DNA of 64,000 bases from Ditylenchus dipsaci (GCA_004194705.1 SADC01001322.1:124001-188000); one strand, 5' to 3'; counted from the first letter of the stretch, positions 1-10,790 are shown. Translations and numbers: made by a program. The notes: a model not told the origin generated them from the letters alone.

Positions 1-183
1 ATCTCACCGCCAGATCCTAGAGACCTGATTAGGACTAGCATAGTTGAACCACCAAGGCTAGAGTCAAGAGGAGCGATGGAACAATTGGAGCGGAGAATAA
101 AGAGCGGATTGCTTGGTTCGGACAGATGTTCGGATTGTGCTGCGTGCAAGCTCGAGACTTTTTACCAGACACCCAGAGATTGA
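1..183 (+). CDS. Possible 3' end of an unidentified gene, cut by the window edge
   Basis: An open frame enters at base 1 and ends at TGA 181-183, giving about 60 residues. They are rich in Arg, Glu and Pro, with a CSDCAAC cysteine cluster near the end. Composition is more codon-like and GC-richer than the DNA after it. I recognise no family, and the upstream part lies outside the window. It may be a last exon or chance. The stretch 184-336 shows nothing. Confidence 0.3.
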   Translation: MSPPDPRDLIRTSIVEPPRLESRGAMEQLERRIKSGLLGSDRCSDCAACKLETFYQTPRD

Positions 184-360
184 TAGCTGGAATTTTAAGG
201 AGAATTAATGATGAGAACGGAGAGACAATGTACTAGACTAGTAGCGGAGAGAGAAAGTACTTGTAAGCGTTCAAAGCGCTTGTGGGGTAATGTCGTGCCA
301 ATCTTTGGCGCGAATTCAAATGAGTTGTTTCGGTTATTTGTTTAGGGATAATATTTAAAA

Positions 361-555
361 CTGGCCATAAAATACTGAAAATTGGCCATAAAATATTTAA
401 TTTTGGCCATAAACTCGACGTGGCCATAAAATACTGAATTTTGGCCATAAATTATTGAATTTTGGCCATAAACTTTTGAATTCTGGCCATAAACTTAAAT
501 TTGGCCTTGATATCCCGAATTTTGGCCGTAAATTATCAGATTTTGGCCATAAAAT
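361..555. repeat. TTTGGCCATAAA minisatellite, left end of the 345-2262 element
   Basis: About nine diverged units of 20-30 bp, each with TGGCCATAAA followed by an AT-rich spacer. It forms the left inverted end of the element and is the reverse complement of 2010-2256. Short ORFs through it are repeat artefacts. Confidence 0.85.
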
Positions 556-1479
556 ATTGAACTCAAGTTGGCTCTACGTCATTGGTCTACAATTGGTCTA
601 CAAGTCAATCGGCCCACCAAAGTATTATCACCTTCAAATGTCGCACGAACTATAGTATTTAATATAGTATTTAACTTAAAATTTGTACTGAAACGGTTTG
701 TTTTGATCAAATTGATGTTTTGACTATTCATAATCTCAATATCTAATTAGTACTTGGGTAGGTCTACCTTGGGTATCCACTCCGAGGTGGTCGAGTACCT
801 CAGTTTAGACTACCTCAGTTTCTCAGGTGTTGATAAGTTGAAACCAGGTTTTGTTCTTTACAAACCTTTCTTTACACCTACTTTCTTGTTTCTCAGGTAA
901 ATATCACGAATTCAAGTAAGTAGATCTCAAGAGCCATCTGGAGGATGCCCAACAATCGTGGGTTGGTTTTTTTCGGCCCTGCAAACCTTTCAGAAATTTT
1001 TTTATTTGAAAAAAGACCCAGAAACTTTCCTTAAGCATTTTTTAAAACGCATTTTTTATCGAACTTCCCCGAATCACAGCCTGGGTCCCTTTTCTGTGAA
1101 ATTCACCTATTATTCACCACTCCAGGAAAAAGACTCTAATAAATTCACTCCCGCAGACACACGAACCACGTCATTCAGCCAGGGTTGGAATACAGCTAGT
1201 GCAGTGCAAAAAAGACCAAGACAGCCGGCCGAAAATTTATAACAAAGAAAGGTACGATAGATGACCAACCAAAGCGCAGGGATAGCAGATAGTAACCGTC
1301 CAATTTTTTCAATTATTTACTAATAAGCCAATAGAGAGCTCGCCACTCATGTTGACCTTACAAAATAATAAGATTATCCACGGAAAGAAACAACAAACAC
1401 GGATGTACTAAAAACAATTTTATTCAGATCATTAGATCACATCGAAATACAATTGTGATAGGGAAACAATACTCGATTT

Positions 1480-1875
1480 TCATTGTTGCTGCTTCTGCTG
1501 GAGGTCAATTCGGCTGAAGACTTTTTCGAAGGAGCACACTGTAATACAGAATGGGTTAATAGAACAAGTTTGTCACTTAAGCACTCACTGATCAACGGAA
1601 GGCCAAGTCTGAACGCACGATCATAACCACGGCCATTGAGATAGTTGGAACAATCGCCTGCAATCGAATAAACTTACTTTGAAAAGCACTGGAGTTGATG
1701 CAATCGGAGCGTAGAGCACACGCTGTTAGCCAACTGAAAAATAGACCTAGTCAGAACATGAACCACCAGTCAATCAAAGACACTCACCTAGAATAGCGAC
1801 TCCAGGTGCCAAAGCGCAAGCAACCACTGAAAAAGGCATCAGGAGAGCCGACATCACGGTGAACTTCATTGTCAT
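1480..1875 (-). CDS. Small secreted cysteine-containing protein, four exons
   Basis: Exons are 1788-1875, 1678-1722, 1589-1657 and 1480-1538. All splice sites are GT/AG, with strong donors (GTGAGT, GTAAGT, GTGAGT), and the phases agree, giving 86 residues. The N-terminus MTMKFTVMSALLMPFSVVAC reads as a signal peptide with likely cleavage near residue 21. Cysteines lie at 20, 31, 37, 47 and 69; the tail is Gln-rich. Start: the upstream of two in-frame ATGs (1875 and 1869); either keeps the signal peptide. AATAAA (complement of 1419-1424) lies about 55 nt past the stop, and TTTAG upstream could be a trans-splice acceptor. I recognise no family; a peptide precursor or small effector is possible. 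It lies wholly inside a hAT-like element. Confidence 0.7.
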
Positions 1876-2009
1876 TCGTTGAGCTTTATAATTCTAAACA
1901 CACAGAATTCTAATATTGATGCGGAAGACATGCAAATTTGCAAGGATGAAAAGTGTAACACAGTTATATAACGCAGCAAAACTGGTGACGGAATTCAATT
2001 GACCTAGAG

Positions 2010-2256
2010 CCAACCCGAGTTTATGGCCAATACCCAATAATTTATGGCCAAAATCAAGCATTTCATAGCCAAATTCGACTTTATAGTCAAAATTCAAAAA
2101 TTTATGGCCAAAATTCAGTATTTTATGGCCACGTCGAGTTTATGGCCAAAATTAAATATTTTATGGCCAATTTTCAGTATTTATGGCCACGTCGAGTTTA
2201 TGGCCAAATTAAATATTTATGGCCAATTTTCAGTATTTTATGGCCAAAATTAAATA
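2010..2256. repeat. TTTATGGCCAAAA minisatellite, right end of the 345-2262 element
   Basis: Reverse-complement partner of 361-555. It contains a 60-bp higher-order unit present about twice, marked by GGCCACGTCGAG. The left arm has the matching CTCGACGTGGCC. Confidence 0.85.
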
Positions 2257-2270
2257 CCACCCTTTGTTTA

Positions 2271-2931
2271 GATTAAGTCATCTTTACATGACTTTTGGTT
2301 AGCTAGGGGGTTTTGTCCAAACCACCCTCGCCCCTACCTTACAAATACATATATTAACTTTCCAAATCAAATCGGTTTGTACCGTGTTTTGTGTTGATTC
2401 TACTGACTGGTTTCAAAATCGAATTTTTCAATTTGTTTTACATAACTTTTTTTGGTACTTTTTCTAACTTGCCATTCTTAGCTCTTCATTGAGCTAAAAA
2501 TTATGAACAATTGTTACTTTTCAAATGTTACTTTTCGATAAGCAGAAACTTTACGTATTTGGATGAAGAAGGCAAAATCACAATTAGCTTAAACCCTGCG
2601 ATACACGCTGATAAATAGTTTTAATGACAGGGTTGCTTAAGCAGGGTATAATATAAGTTTTAGAAAATCGGTCAGATAAAGTATTAATAAGTATTGATTC
2701 AAGATTCTCAAAGTTAGTTTTGACGAAAAAGTAAAGACTTTATCTGACTCAGATAACTTATCGACATGTTTAAAATAGTTTTAAGTTTTTTTATTAATTT
2801 TTTCATTAGCGTTTCACTTTATTCACAATACTTAAAATAATAAATATAAACCCGTATTTCTAAAATTCTACGACTAGCAGTATTAAATTGAGCAAATATA
2901 AAGGCAAATAGACATAAATCTGTCGAAACTT
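2271..2931. other. Intergenic, AT-rich; 3' flank of the receptor gene
   Basis: No coding frame or repeat family recognised. The minus-strand polyadenylation signal AATAAA (complement of 2818-2823) lies about 110 nt beyond the receptor stop codon and probably ends that transcript. Confidence 0.5.
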
Positions 2932-5900
2932 TTACAATAAAACAACTTCTGAGTCTTCGAAGTCATATTCTCCTACCAAAATAGTAGGCATTTTAGAGAC
3001 AATTGAACAATTGGAATTACTGCCAAAGTTATTGTTGCTTTCTGTGTAGTTAAAACTTAGGGAAGTTGGTGCTAAACTAGGACTCCTGCTGGCTGATCGA
3101 AAAGAAGATTTGGGTGTGACTGGCAAAAACTCGTCTGCGTGGCAAGTGGAAGCAATAGACATTCTACTGTTGAAGTTTAGCCTAAAAAATAATTATTTAT
3201 TTATATTTCAAAAATTACCGAAAAAATATATTTTCATGTTTTTTCTATTTTTGCATGCATCGGGGTCACAGCACACAAAGCGGTGCCCACCACGTTTTAT
3301 TAGAAAATTGAGAAAACTAATTTTCGTGAATTTCAAGGACCAAATCACTTTTCCTCGACAAATAAAACCACACACATTCAAAACCACATAAAAATTTATT
3401 TTATTTGCAGTAGCTTTAAATTATTTTTTTGGGTGTATCTTAACCATTTTAAAATGTTCAAGCTGGTTATGTCATTATGTATCTGGTATTTTCCTTGTGA
3501 AATATCTGACAATCAGTTATAATAACCAAGTGTCTTTTAAAAAAAGTCCGGCGCTACCCAGTTTAAATCCGAATTGATTAATTAATCAGAACGCATTGCG
3601 AAGGCTTGTAAAAAGAACTTTTAAAGGACCATAGCCATCCCCGACAACGAGAATTTTAAATGTTTGAATTCGCGCGAGACAGTTCTCTTTCGTCTCGCAC
3701 TGTACTCTTTCGACTTGCTTCGAATGACTCAAAAGAGCACAATGAAAGACGAAAGAGAACTGTCCCGCGCGAATTCAACATTTGAAATCCTCGTTGTTGG
3801 CAACGGCAATGGTCCTTTAAGCATGAACAAGTGTTGATTTTTTTGATGGTCTTTTAGGGTATTTTTGACCAAATTTCAACCTTTTGATACCTTTTGATTT
3901 TGAACAGTTTTTACTTTCTGGGGCCTACCGCATAAATAAACTCTGGTATGCATATGTTTTTATGCATCCAGGGCAGTGTTTCCAAATGAAAAATGAAAAT
4001 GAAAATGAAAAATAAAATTTTTTAAAATGAAAATGAGAATGAAAATGAAAATCGAATGAAAATTTCATTTTCATTTTCATTTTCCATGATGAAAATGAAA
4101 TGAAAATTTTCATTTTCATCAAATGAAAAATGAGAATTTTCAGTGAAAAATGAAATTTTCAGTGAAAATTTTCATTTCATTCTGCTAACTGTATATTTTC
4201 ATTTCATCAGTGTATTATTTTCGTTTCCTTTTTTTCCTTCTCAAATCTAATGCTGTATATAATACCTCTGTCCGGGATAACATCTCAGGCAATTTTTTAG
4301 CTAGAATCTTGATACCGAGATCCCGGTTTTAGAATTGGGAAATTTCGGTCTCAATACACTAAGATATAAAATTTCTTAGTCTCAAAATATTGATTTTATA
4401 GAACACTGACAATTGTTAGAAACTAGTTTCCATGGCGCGGCCCGTGCACCAACTAAACCAAATGGTCATCCACCGGTGGCTATCCAAGTGGTCATCCACT
4501 TGGATCACAAAAAATTTTACGTTTTTGCCTTCCAAAACCTGTTTTCTGCACAAATTCGTGCATTCTAAAGATGGTTTGACAGTAGTGAAATCACGTTTTG
4601 ATGGTATTTTACAGTTTTCGTAAATCTTGCAAAACGCGGTTTTGTACTACTGCCAAACCATCTCTAGAACGCTCGAATTAATCAGAAATCAAGTTTTGGA
4701 ACCCAAAAGAGGGTAAAAAATTTTTTAATCTAAGTGGACGACCGCTTGGTTTAGTTGGTGCATGGGACTTCCAGATGATTCAGCTACTAACATGATCACA
4801 TACACTAAAATGTGGTCTAATATACAAGTTGGGTGTGTACATCACCTTGGAAAGCACCATCTAGTTACCACTTCCTGGAAATAACAATCTACTACCGCCC
4901 AAGGACCACTACTTAGGCACTTCCACCTAAGTACCGATAACTTGCAGTTTCGCACTGCCAAAAATACAGGTTCAACGGGCGAGCACACAAGAAGAAGCTA
5001 GGCTTATCGACGACTTGTTTATTTCAAAGAAAACAACAACAGTAAACAGACAGTTACAAGAAAGATGTTAAATTGTACACCGGAATATAGACTCAACGAG
5101 GACGTTGCTTACCAGCTGTGGAAGAAGACCTACCCCGAGTGTTGCTTCTTGACCTAGACCTGCTGCGACTTCTTGACCTGGACCTTGACGGAGTGCGTGA
5201 ACGACCTCTGCTTGTCGATATCCTAGCGAGTCCATCAGCCTGAAAATAATGGTACCAAAGAAACTGGAGTAATACGATGACTACCGCTTCATTTCCTGGT
5301 ACACCCATTCATTCGCAAAGCTGCCAAATACAGAGAAGCCATTGAGACTGAATAGCTTGAATGGTCCCAAAGTAGTCTGTCTTCACAGCCTCATTTTTAG
5401 AACTAAAGATCAAAACAAAACACATAACGACAAATAAAATAAACATTAAAAATAACCGACTTGTAGTGCGACCAGTTTCGTAGGGACGTAAGTCCCATAC
5501 GAGCAGCAGAGATTTCAGCCAGACCACTATCATGAGGAGGAGCAAGCGCTTGACTCAAGTTCAATCATGATTATCCCAAAGTAGACGCCAATGCCAGATT
5601 CACTGTTTTGATAGCAGGAGCCGTCGGTACAGACTGTAGATAGTTGATAAAAAAAAGATATAAAGGAAGTTGTCTCTTACATAGCGGTAGACTAACTTCG
5701 ATGACAGGAGCAGCAGCTAGATTCGGACTATTGTAAGAGTTTGTTGACGAGTAGGCACAGATGAGGAGAAATGAGTCACTGGAACGGATAACAAGCGACG
5801 ATTCGAAGAGAAAGCTTGAGCACCAGAAGCATTATTGTTTCGATTAGTAGCTGCAAGTAAAATACCATAAAGGTCAACGTGATAGAAGGACAAATTTTCA

Positions 5901-8900
5901 GTGAAAATTTCATTTTTCACTGAAAATTCTCCTTTTTCATTTGATGAAAATGAAAATTTTCATTTTCATTTTCCTCTTTCAAATAAAATGAAAATGAAAA
6001 TTTTTCATTCAATGAAAATGAAAATGAAAATTTCATTTTCATTCAAATTTTCACTGAAATTTTCATTTTTCATCGTGTTTTCATTTTCATTTTGGAAACA
6101 CTGATCCAGGGTCACTTTCGAGTGATTTGCGTCTAAGGTATGTGTGTGTGCGCATCTCAAGCCCAAGCCCCGAAGGGGGTGCAGGCGGCTTGGTTGGTTA
6201 GAGATGCGCGCACAGACTTACCTTAGACATAATCCCGAGCATGACTCACATTTAGACTAGTCTTTTTGCCCACCTCCAGCAAGAAAAATGTGATAAATCA
6301 TCCAAAATGACCATAAAATAGTCGAAAAAGACCATCTGCCCCAAGGAGCGGTTGGCCAATTATTTTGACAAAATCAATTTTTTTTTTAAAAGTGTTTAGA
6401 GATGCTTCTCTTATCTTGTTGTGCGGGGTGTGCTTTATTTAAAATTTGTATCTTTATTTAGTTTACTTAATTTCAAAAACTTACTTGCTGTGACTATCAC
6501 AACCTAGTCCATTGCTTTTGGATGAGAACTCTGGGTAAGTTGGTTGAGATAATTGTAATGCTCTAGTCTGATTAGTAGAAGTCCTCTGGCAGTTCTGACT
6601 AAGGTTGATCTTTTTTTCCAGTAGTGTCTGTCCGCATTGGGGTCACAGCACACAAAGCGGTGCCAAGCCACATTAACACCTGCAAAATAAACCATTAATT
6701 ACTTGTTTTTTTGCTAGGATGACTCAACAGAAAGTTTGATATAGAAACAAAGACACTTAAAAGAGATTAAAGACAGACATACCTACTCGGAAGCGCTCAG
6801 ACAACACTCCATACAAAATAGGGTTGACACAGCTGTTAGCATAGGCAAGTACTTGAATAGTGGATTGGACGTAGAGCAACAGTTCTGGCGCACTTTCTTC
6901 CCCTGAAAAACTTTAAAAGTAAAAATTTGTAAATTAAACTATACCCCCACCACTTAATCAGCTTGGGGGACCAAGGCAAAAAAATTTCATTTTAAAATCT
7001 CAAAAGAATAGGTCTCGAAAAACAATATATTAGCAATATTTGATTACCATATTTATTCTAATAGAAAGTCATGGCCTTCTATTTTTCAACCATTTAAGAG
7101 GCATGCCCGTCGCTGATGGAATATTTCAAAAGGCGGATACCAGTTCGATTCAAAAAAGAATTATTCTGTAAAAAACATTTTTGTTGAGTACCTTGCGCGG
7201 CAATAAGTAATCGAAAACATTGGAACTATTTAATAGCATCGATGGACTAGTGGTAAAGCAGCGGCGTAGTGTGAAAGTTAGTCGTCTGTTCGATTCCACT
7301 AGACGTTCAGTTTTCACTCGAGTTTGACAAAATTGCGTTAAATCAATTCTCGTTTGAATTTTACTGGTACCCGCCTTTCAAATATTACCATCGGCGGCGA
7401 GCATACCCCTTAATTTATTTTTAATTTTGTGTTAAAAATGCAATAAAAAAGTGGTTTACTCCCCAGTTTTGGCCCTGACGGGTGGACTTCTATTAGAATA
7501 AATAAGGTAATTTAATGCGAAAAATTGTTGGTATAAAAAATGGAAAAAATTTTGCCTCGGTCCCCTAAGCTGATTTACTGGCGAGGGTCAAGATTAATTG
7601 AGTGGTGGGGGTCAAGGTGAAGTGCTCCGAAACATAGAGTTGTTTAAATTTTTTATTGAAAAAAGAGATACTCGAGGCTGGAATCGAATCAAACTCGAAT
7701 AATGACGTCCTGACAGCCTAAACGTGGAGTACTAACAACTATACTACTTGGGCCACTGGAATGTCCCACTTTTGTGGTATAAGTCTTTAATTTTCAATTA
7801 TTTGTAAAATCGAAATCTCTAAGATTCTTTTCATGAGATTAATAAATCCGTTTTGTAAAAAAGATGAAAATATAAAAAGAAAAATATTCGGACATCAAGC
7901 GGAGAAAAACTTGAGGCAGCATCACTGTATCGAGAGTCTGGTTAACCCTAGTTTAAATGACCAAAATACTTTTTGTTTTATTAAAAGCAGTGTCACAGTG
8001 CTATATCTTCGCTACAAAAAATAAGTATGTCAAATATAGCAAGCGTTTCAATAAAACTCACAAAAAGTCATGTCAGGATAGCTGAGCCCTCGCAGGAAGA
8101 AGCGAAGATTTTGTGGAAACCAGCAGAACCCAAAGGTAATGATCACAATAAATACCATTTTAGTAGCATGTTTCTTCATTCTGAAAACATTTTTTATAAT
8201 TTTCATCCAATATCGAAAATAAAACAATTGAATAATGTAAGAAAATAACTAACTTTTCTGAAGATTTGGACTGCACCATTTTCTGTTTCCAAATAGAGCG
8301 TACCAGCAGAAAATAAAAAAGTGAAGACAAAGTAAGTGGCAGTACATAAGCACAAAAGTTGAAGCCCCAATAAAACAAGCGGGCATTCAGTGGAGTGGAT
8401 GTCTCAGTCGCTAAAATTGTTTAGTTGCAAAGCCACAATTTCAAAACCACAAAAATGACGAACCTATACTCAATGAGTCAACACAAGCCATGCCGACTGA
8501 GCCCTGAAAAAAATAAACAATTAGTTTTCATAGTAAAATTTTTGTTAGAAAAGGGCTCACATTGAAATGAAAAGAAAGCACCCCAACACCTTGCATCTGA
8601 GGAAAATTTAGTCCAAAAATGACCAGCCAAAGAGTTAAGCAAACGTAAAAAACAGTGTGCCCCTTCGCATATTAATGGAACAACTTGGACTTGTGATCGA
8701 CTGGAAATTTGTGTGTTATTATCGTTTTTCTTCTTATAGAGCGTTCTGAGCAGAAAAAAACCGGTTCGGGGTTTTAAGGTTTTTTGTGGTCATTTACAAG
8801 TTGAATTTCACAAAATTAGTTGTCTGGGCTAGAATATTAGTCTTCAAAGTAGAGGGTGTGGGTTTAGTGGGAATTATCGGCTCATTGGAAGAAATACGGT

Positions 8901-9775
8901 CATTTCTTTTAAGTGCTGTAAACGCTAATGTAATTGTTTTATCATACTTACAACGTAACGATCATAAGACAGCAAAACCAGTGTCCAGACAGAAACATAG
9001 CACGTGACATACTAAAATCAACTTTCCAATATAATTAACTAACAAAAAAGACAAAAAGTAATAAATATGCATACCTGAAGTGTGACTGTGACATAGCAAA
9101 TGCTTTCTGAGAAGTTCCACATGTATATATAAGAATATGCAGTTATAGGCACGCAGAATGTTAAGAACAATAGATCTGCCACTGCCAGATTACAGATTAG
9201 GATGTTTGTGCTGAAAAAGAAATAGTTAAAAATAGAGCTTAGTCATAAGTAGCAGTAGTACCTGTCATGCAGCTGCCTGTTGACAGCAATAACTAGGATA
9301 ACTAATACATTGCCTAAAATGCCAACAATGGTGATAGCCAAGAATATTAGACCTAGTGAAATCATCTGTATTCCTGAAAAAACGAATTTTATTAGTGAAA
9401 AGACTATACTATATGCAAAGTAAATATACAAAACAAATATAACAATAATTAAGAATGATACAAAATTTACCCATAAAGCTTGAAAAATCGGGTCATAATC
9501 AAACTCAAACAGTCTGAATTTCAACAAAAATTACTAAAATGACTTCTTTGAGCAAATTTTATATATTAAATAAAAAACATATTTTCCCAATTCTTGTCTG
9601 ATGATATATGAGTATAAATACATCGAAAACTTATTTTTCGTAATGAAGGTAGTTCAACTTATGGCCATGTTTCAGCAACTCAGAACCAGAAAGACGGACC
9701 TGTCCCGGTTTTGATATTACAATCAAGGTGACAATAATCACTTGGATCCAAAACATTACTTATCAAACTATTCAT
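2932..9775 (-). CDS. Class A neuropeptide GPCR, allatostatin-A/galanin receptor type, 11 exons
   Basis: Seven-transmembrane receptor coupling an extracellular peptide to G proteins. Exons: 9700-9775, 9262-9373, 9075-9210, 8952-9011, 8561-8700, 8464-8503, 8254-8410, 8062-8180, 6783-6902, 6485-6679, 2932-3181, all GT/AG and phase-consistent. About 468 residues if two frame breaks are corrected. TM1 has GNVLVILVI; TM2 NLAVADLLF (Asp75); the disulfide pair is probably Cys101 and Cys182; TM3 ends in DRY (125-127); Trp153 in TM4; TM6 FGFCWFP (257-263); TM7 NPILY (307-311); Cys331-332 suit palmitoylation. The Ser/Thr-rich tail ends in exon 11. Frame breaks: one T short in the T6 run of exon 5, one A short in the A7 run of exon 10; without the latter, translation stops at 6504. 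Exon 1 is the least certain. Subfamily is inferred from TM2, TM3 and TM7. Confidence 0.88.
3262..3287 (-). repeat. 26-bp exact duplicate of part of receptor exon 10
   Basis: Identical to 6639-6664, the part of exon 10 encoding HRFVCCDP. It lies just upstream of exon 11 in the last intron. The flanks differ and no splice phase joins it to exon 9, so it reads as a remnant of exon duplication, not a usable alternative exon. Confidence 0.7.
4430..4772. repeat. Foldback repeat with arms of about 100 bp
   Basis: Left arm, GCACCAACTAAACCAAATGG through the complement of CAAAACCTGTTTTCTG, pairs with 4680-4770. Related arms occur at 53400-53530 and 54570-54740. The rest of 4200-5090 holds no recognisable gene. 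Confidence 0.65.
5093..5850 (-). pseudogene. RNase HI-like gene copy inside a hAT-like element, frame-broken, with SR-rich tail
   Basis: RNase HI cleaves RNA in RNA-DNA hybrids using four acidic residues. All four contexts are present in order on the minus strand: CTDGSC followed by SGIGVYFG, AEISAAR, KTDYFGTIQAI, and GVPGNEAADGLAR. The order and GIGVYFG resemble cellular RNase HI more than retrotransposon RNase H. Apparent introns interrupt it: 46 nt between GNEA and ADGLAR, and one between SLPL and CTDGSC. Single-base frame breaks lie after YFG and before APVIEVSLPL, and the usual 25-30 residues before GVPGNE are missing, with an in-frame TGA. An RS/SR dipeptide tail of about 35 residues ends it. 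It may be a captured fragment or a live gene with assembly errors plus a deletion. Confidence 0.6.
6150..6300. repeat. Dispersed repeat with GGCTTGGTTGGTTAGAGATG core
   Basis: The core and flanking CTTACCTTAGACATAATCCC recur near 19305-19430 and 44780-44900, with shorter relatives at 37230-37290 and 46560-46640. Copies occur in both orientations and are often part of a hairpin. Origin unknown. Confidence 0.65.
7100..7410. repeat. Inner foldback with a tRNA-like core
   Basis: The end GGCATGCCCGTCGCTGATGG (then ...GGCGGATACCAG) pairs with CTGGTACCCGCC...GGCGGCGAGCATACC. A second, partial copy lies at 17250-17425 with GGCATACTTGACGCCGATGG. The interior has a tRNA-like segment. Confidence 0.7.
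7238..7312 (+). other. tRNA-like segment inside the inner foldback
   Basis: Box A-like TAGTGGTAAAGCAG and box B-like GTTCGATTCC at tRNA spacing. Arms do not pair well enough for a functional tRNA; likely tRNA-derived repeat. Another degenerate one is on the minus strand near 7690-7770. Confidence 0.45.
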
Positions 9776-10790
9776 GAAGCTTTTTAAAGCTACCATCATT
9801 ACTATAATCAACCTGAAAAAATCATAGTAAAAAGGTCCTTAAAGCCTAAATTCTGTGCTACGATTAAATGTGTGTGTAACGCTCAGCCTGCCCCCTAGGC
9901 CAATTCCTTAGGTGATCTTAAAGAGAAGTGCAGATATATGAAGGGGAATAATTGTAAAAAATATTTGCTAAAATTTTGTTATAAAGAGGCTGCATCGTTG
10001 GCGAAATCTAGAAAAGAATTATGAAAGCAGCAAATACTTTTGGTTTCACCTACATTTTGCCACTACTACTCCTACTTATATATAAAAGCAGCGGTAGCAG
10101 CTGCAAACAGAAGTAATTCACAAACTAAATATCTGTTAGCTAAAATGCCCTTTTATACATTTGAAAAGCACGACAAAAATAAATCTCCATCGTCAAAAGC
10201 GAGCTTTGACGTTCTGGGATGAGCTGAAAACAAACGGATTTAAGGCATTTAGATAGCTAATCTTTAGCTTTTATTGTTAAAATTCATTTTTTAAAGAGCA
10301 CATAATACTTTTTTACGAACGTCGAAACAAGAGCATGAATGTAAATTTTGAATGTTCAACCATTATTAGTTTAGTTAAACAACACATTTAATGCAATTGT
10401 TTTCTACTAAAACTATTGTTTTTATGTATAATTGTTTAGCATATTCATGGAAATCAATTTGAAAAAAAGAACTGCTAATAATTTTGACTCTGTTCTACAA
10501 TAGAGGGCTTTTTTTCGTTGGTCTCCGCTGTCGTTTTTCGAACTTATCAGGCTTAGGCAAAAAAAATAGGGACGGGCTAGAAAAAAATAAGTCTGAGAAA
10601 GGCTCTTTTTTATTTTAGATTTATTTTTATTTTGAAAATTTTTCGTCAAAATCTTTTCTCTGCTGAAAAATGGCAACAAGCACTGTATTCAATGACTTTT
10701 TTTCTTCAAAAATTTATTATTTAATATATGTTCGAGTCCGTCCTGAAATACGCTGGCCTACTTTTGCCTGAGGCTTTAAAATATTAAATA
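9776..10790. other. Intergenic; 5' flank of the receptor gene
   Basis: AT-rich with no recognisable exon. The receptor promoter presumably lies here but no clear element is visible. Short frames at 10040-10222 and 10422-10679 lack any family feature. Confidence 0.4.

Larger units (their letters stand above)
345..2262. mobile_element. hAT-like non-autonomous element with minisatellite ends, carrying a secreted-peptide gene
   Basis: The two ends are inverted copies of one tandem repeat built on TTTGGCCATAAA. They align base for base outward to GGGATAATATTT on the left and the complement of AAATACCACCC on the right. The element is flanked by an exact 8-bp direct repeat, TTTGTTTA, at 337-344 and 2263-2270, the target duplication length of hAT transposons. 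No transposase is present. A spliced gene (1480-1875, minus) sits between the arms. The stretch 560-1400 has only a weak 94-codon frame and no recognisable content. The hAT label rests on duplication length alone. Confidence 0.75.
3974..6103. mobile_element. hAT-like element with GAAAAT-iteron ends, carrying RNase HI-like exons, in a receptor intron
   Basis: Termini are CAGTGTTTCCAAA and its inverse (TTTGGAAACACTG), followed inward by long arrays of GAAAATGAAAAT and the complement (about 3986-4200 and 5885-6090). Exact 8-bp target duplication ATCCAGGG at 3966-3973 and 6104-6111. CAGTG ends plus 8-bp duplication match hAT transposons; no transposase is seen. The element sits in a dispersed repeat whose uninterrupted copies occur near 44865-44900 and 46600-46640, where TATGCATCCAGAGTCACTTT (complement) runs through the insertion point. 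It carries a foldback repeat (4430-4772) and RNase H-like exons (5093-5850). Confidence 0.8.
7043..7511. repeat. Middle foldback, TIR ATTACC...CTAATAGAAAGTC type
   Basis: The ends ATTACCATATTTATTCTAAT and the complement ATTAGAATAAATAAGGTAAT are inverted. Related to the CCGTATTTCCTCTAATAG MITE family elsewhere in the window. Contained within 6943-7612. Confidence 0.7.
6943..7612. repeat. Outer foldback of a three-level nested repeat in a receptor intron
   Basis: The left end CCCCCACCACTTAATCAGC plus GGGGGACCAAGGC pairs with the right end GCCTCGGTCCCCTAAGCTGA and GAGTGGTGGGGGTC. It lies in the 1,159-nt intron between receptor exons 8 and 9. A related foldback is at 17985-18260. Confidence 0.7.

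Noticed and set aside
958..1242. Plus-strand 94-codon ORF
   Set aside because: No splice context, motif or signal; lies between element arms opposite a better-supported spliced gene.
5093..5850. Non-LTR retrotransposon RNase H
   Set aside because: No reverse transcriptase upstream, intron-like gaps are present, and motif spacing (CTDGSC, GIGVYFG, AEISAAR) is closer to cellular RNase HI.
7238..7312. Functional tRNA gene
   Set aside because: Boxes A and B are present but stems do not pair; it lies inside a repeated foldback, so it is tRNA-derived.
6943..7612. Structured regulatory RNA in the receptor intron
   Set aside because: The hairpin potential comes from concentric transposon-type inverted ends that recur elsewhere.
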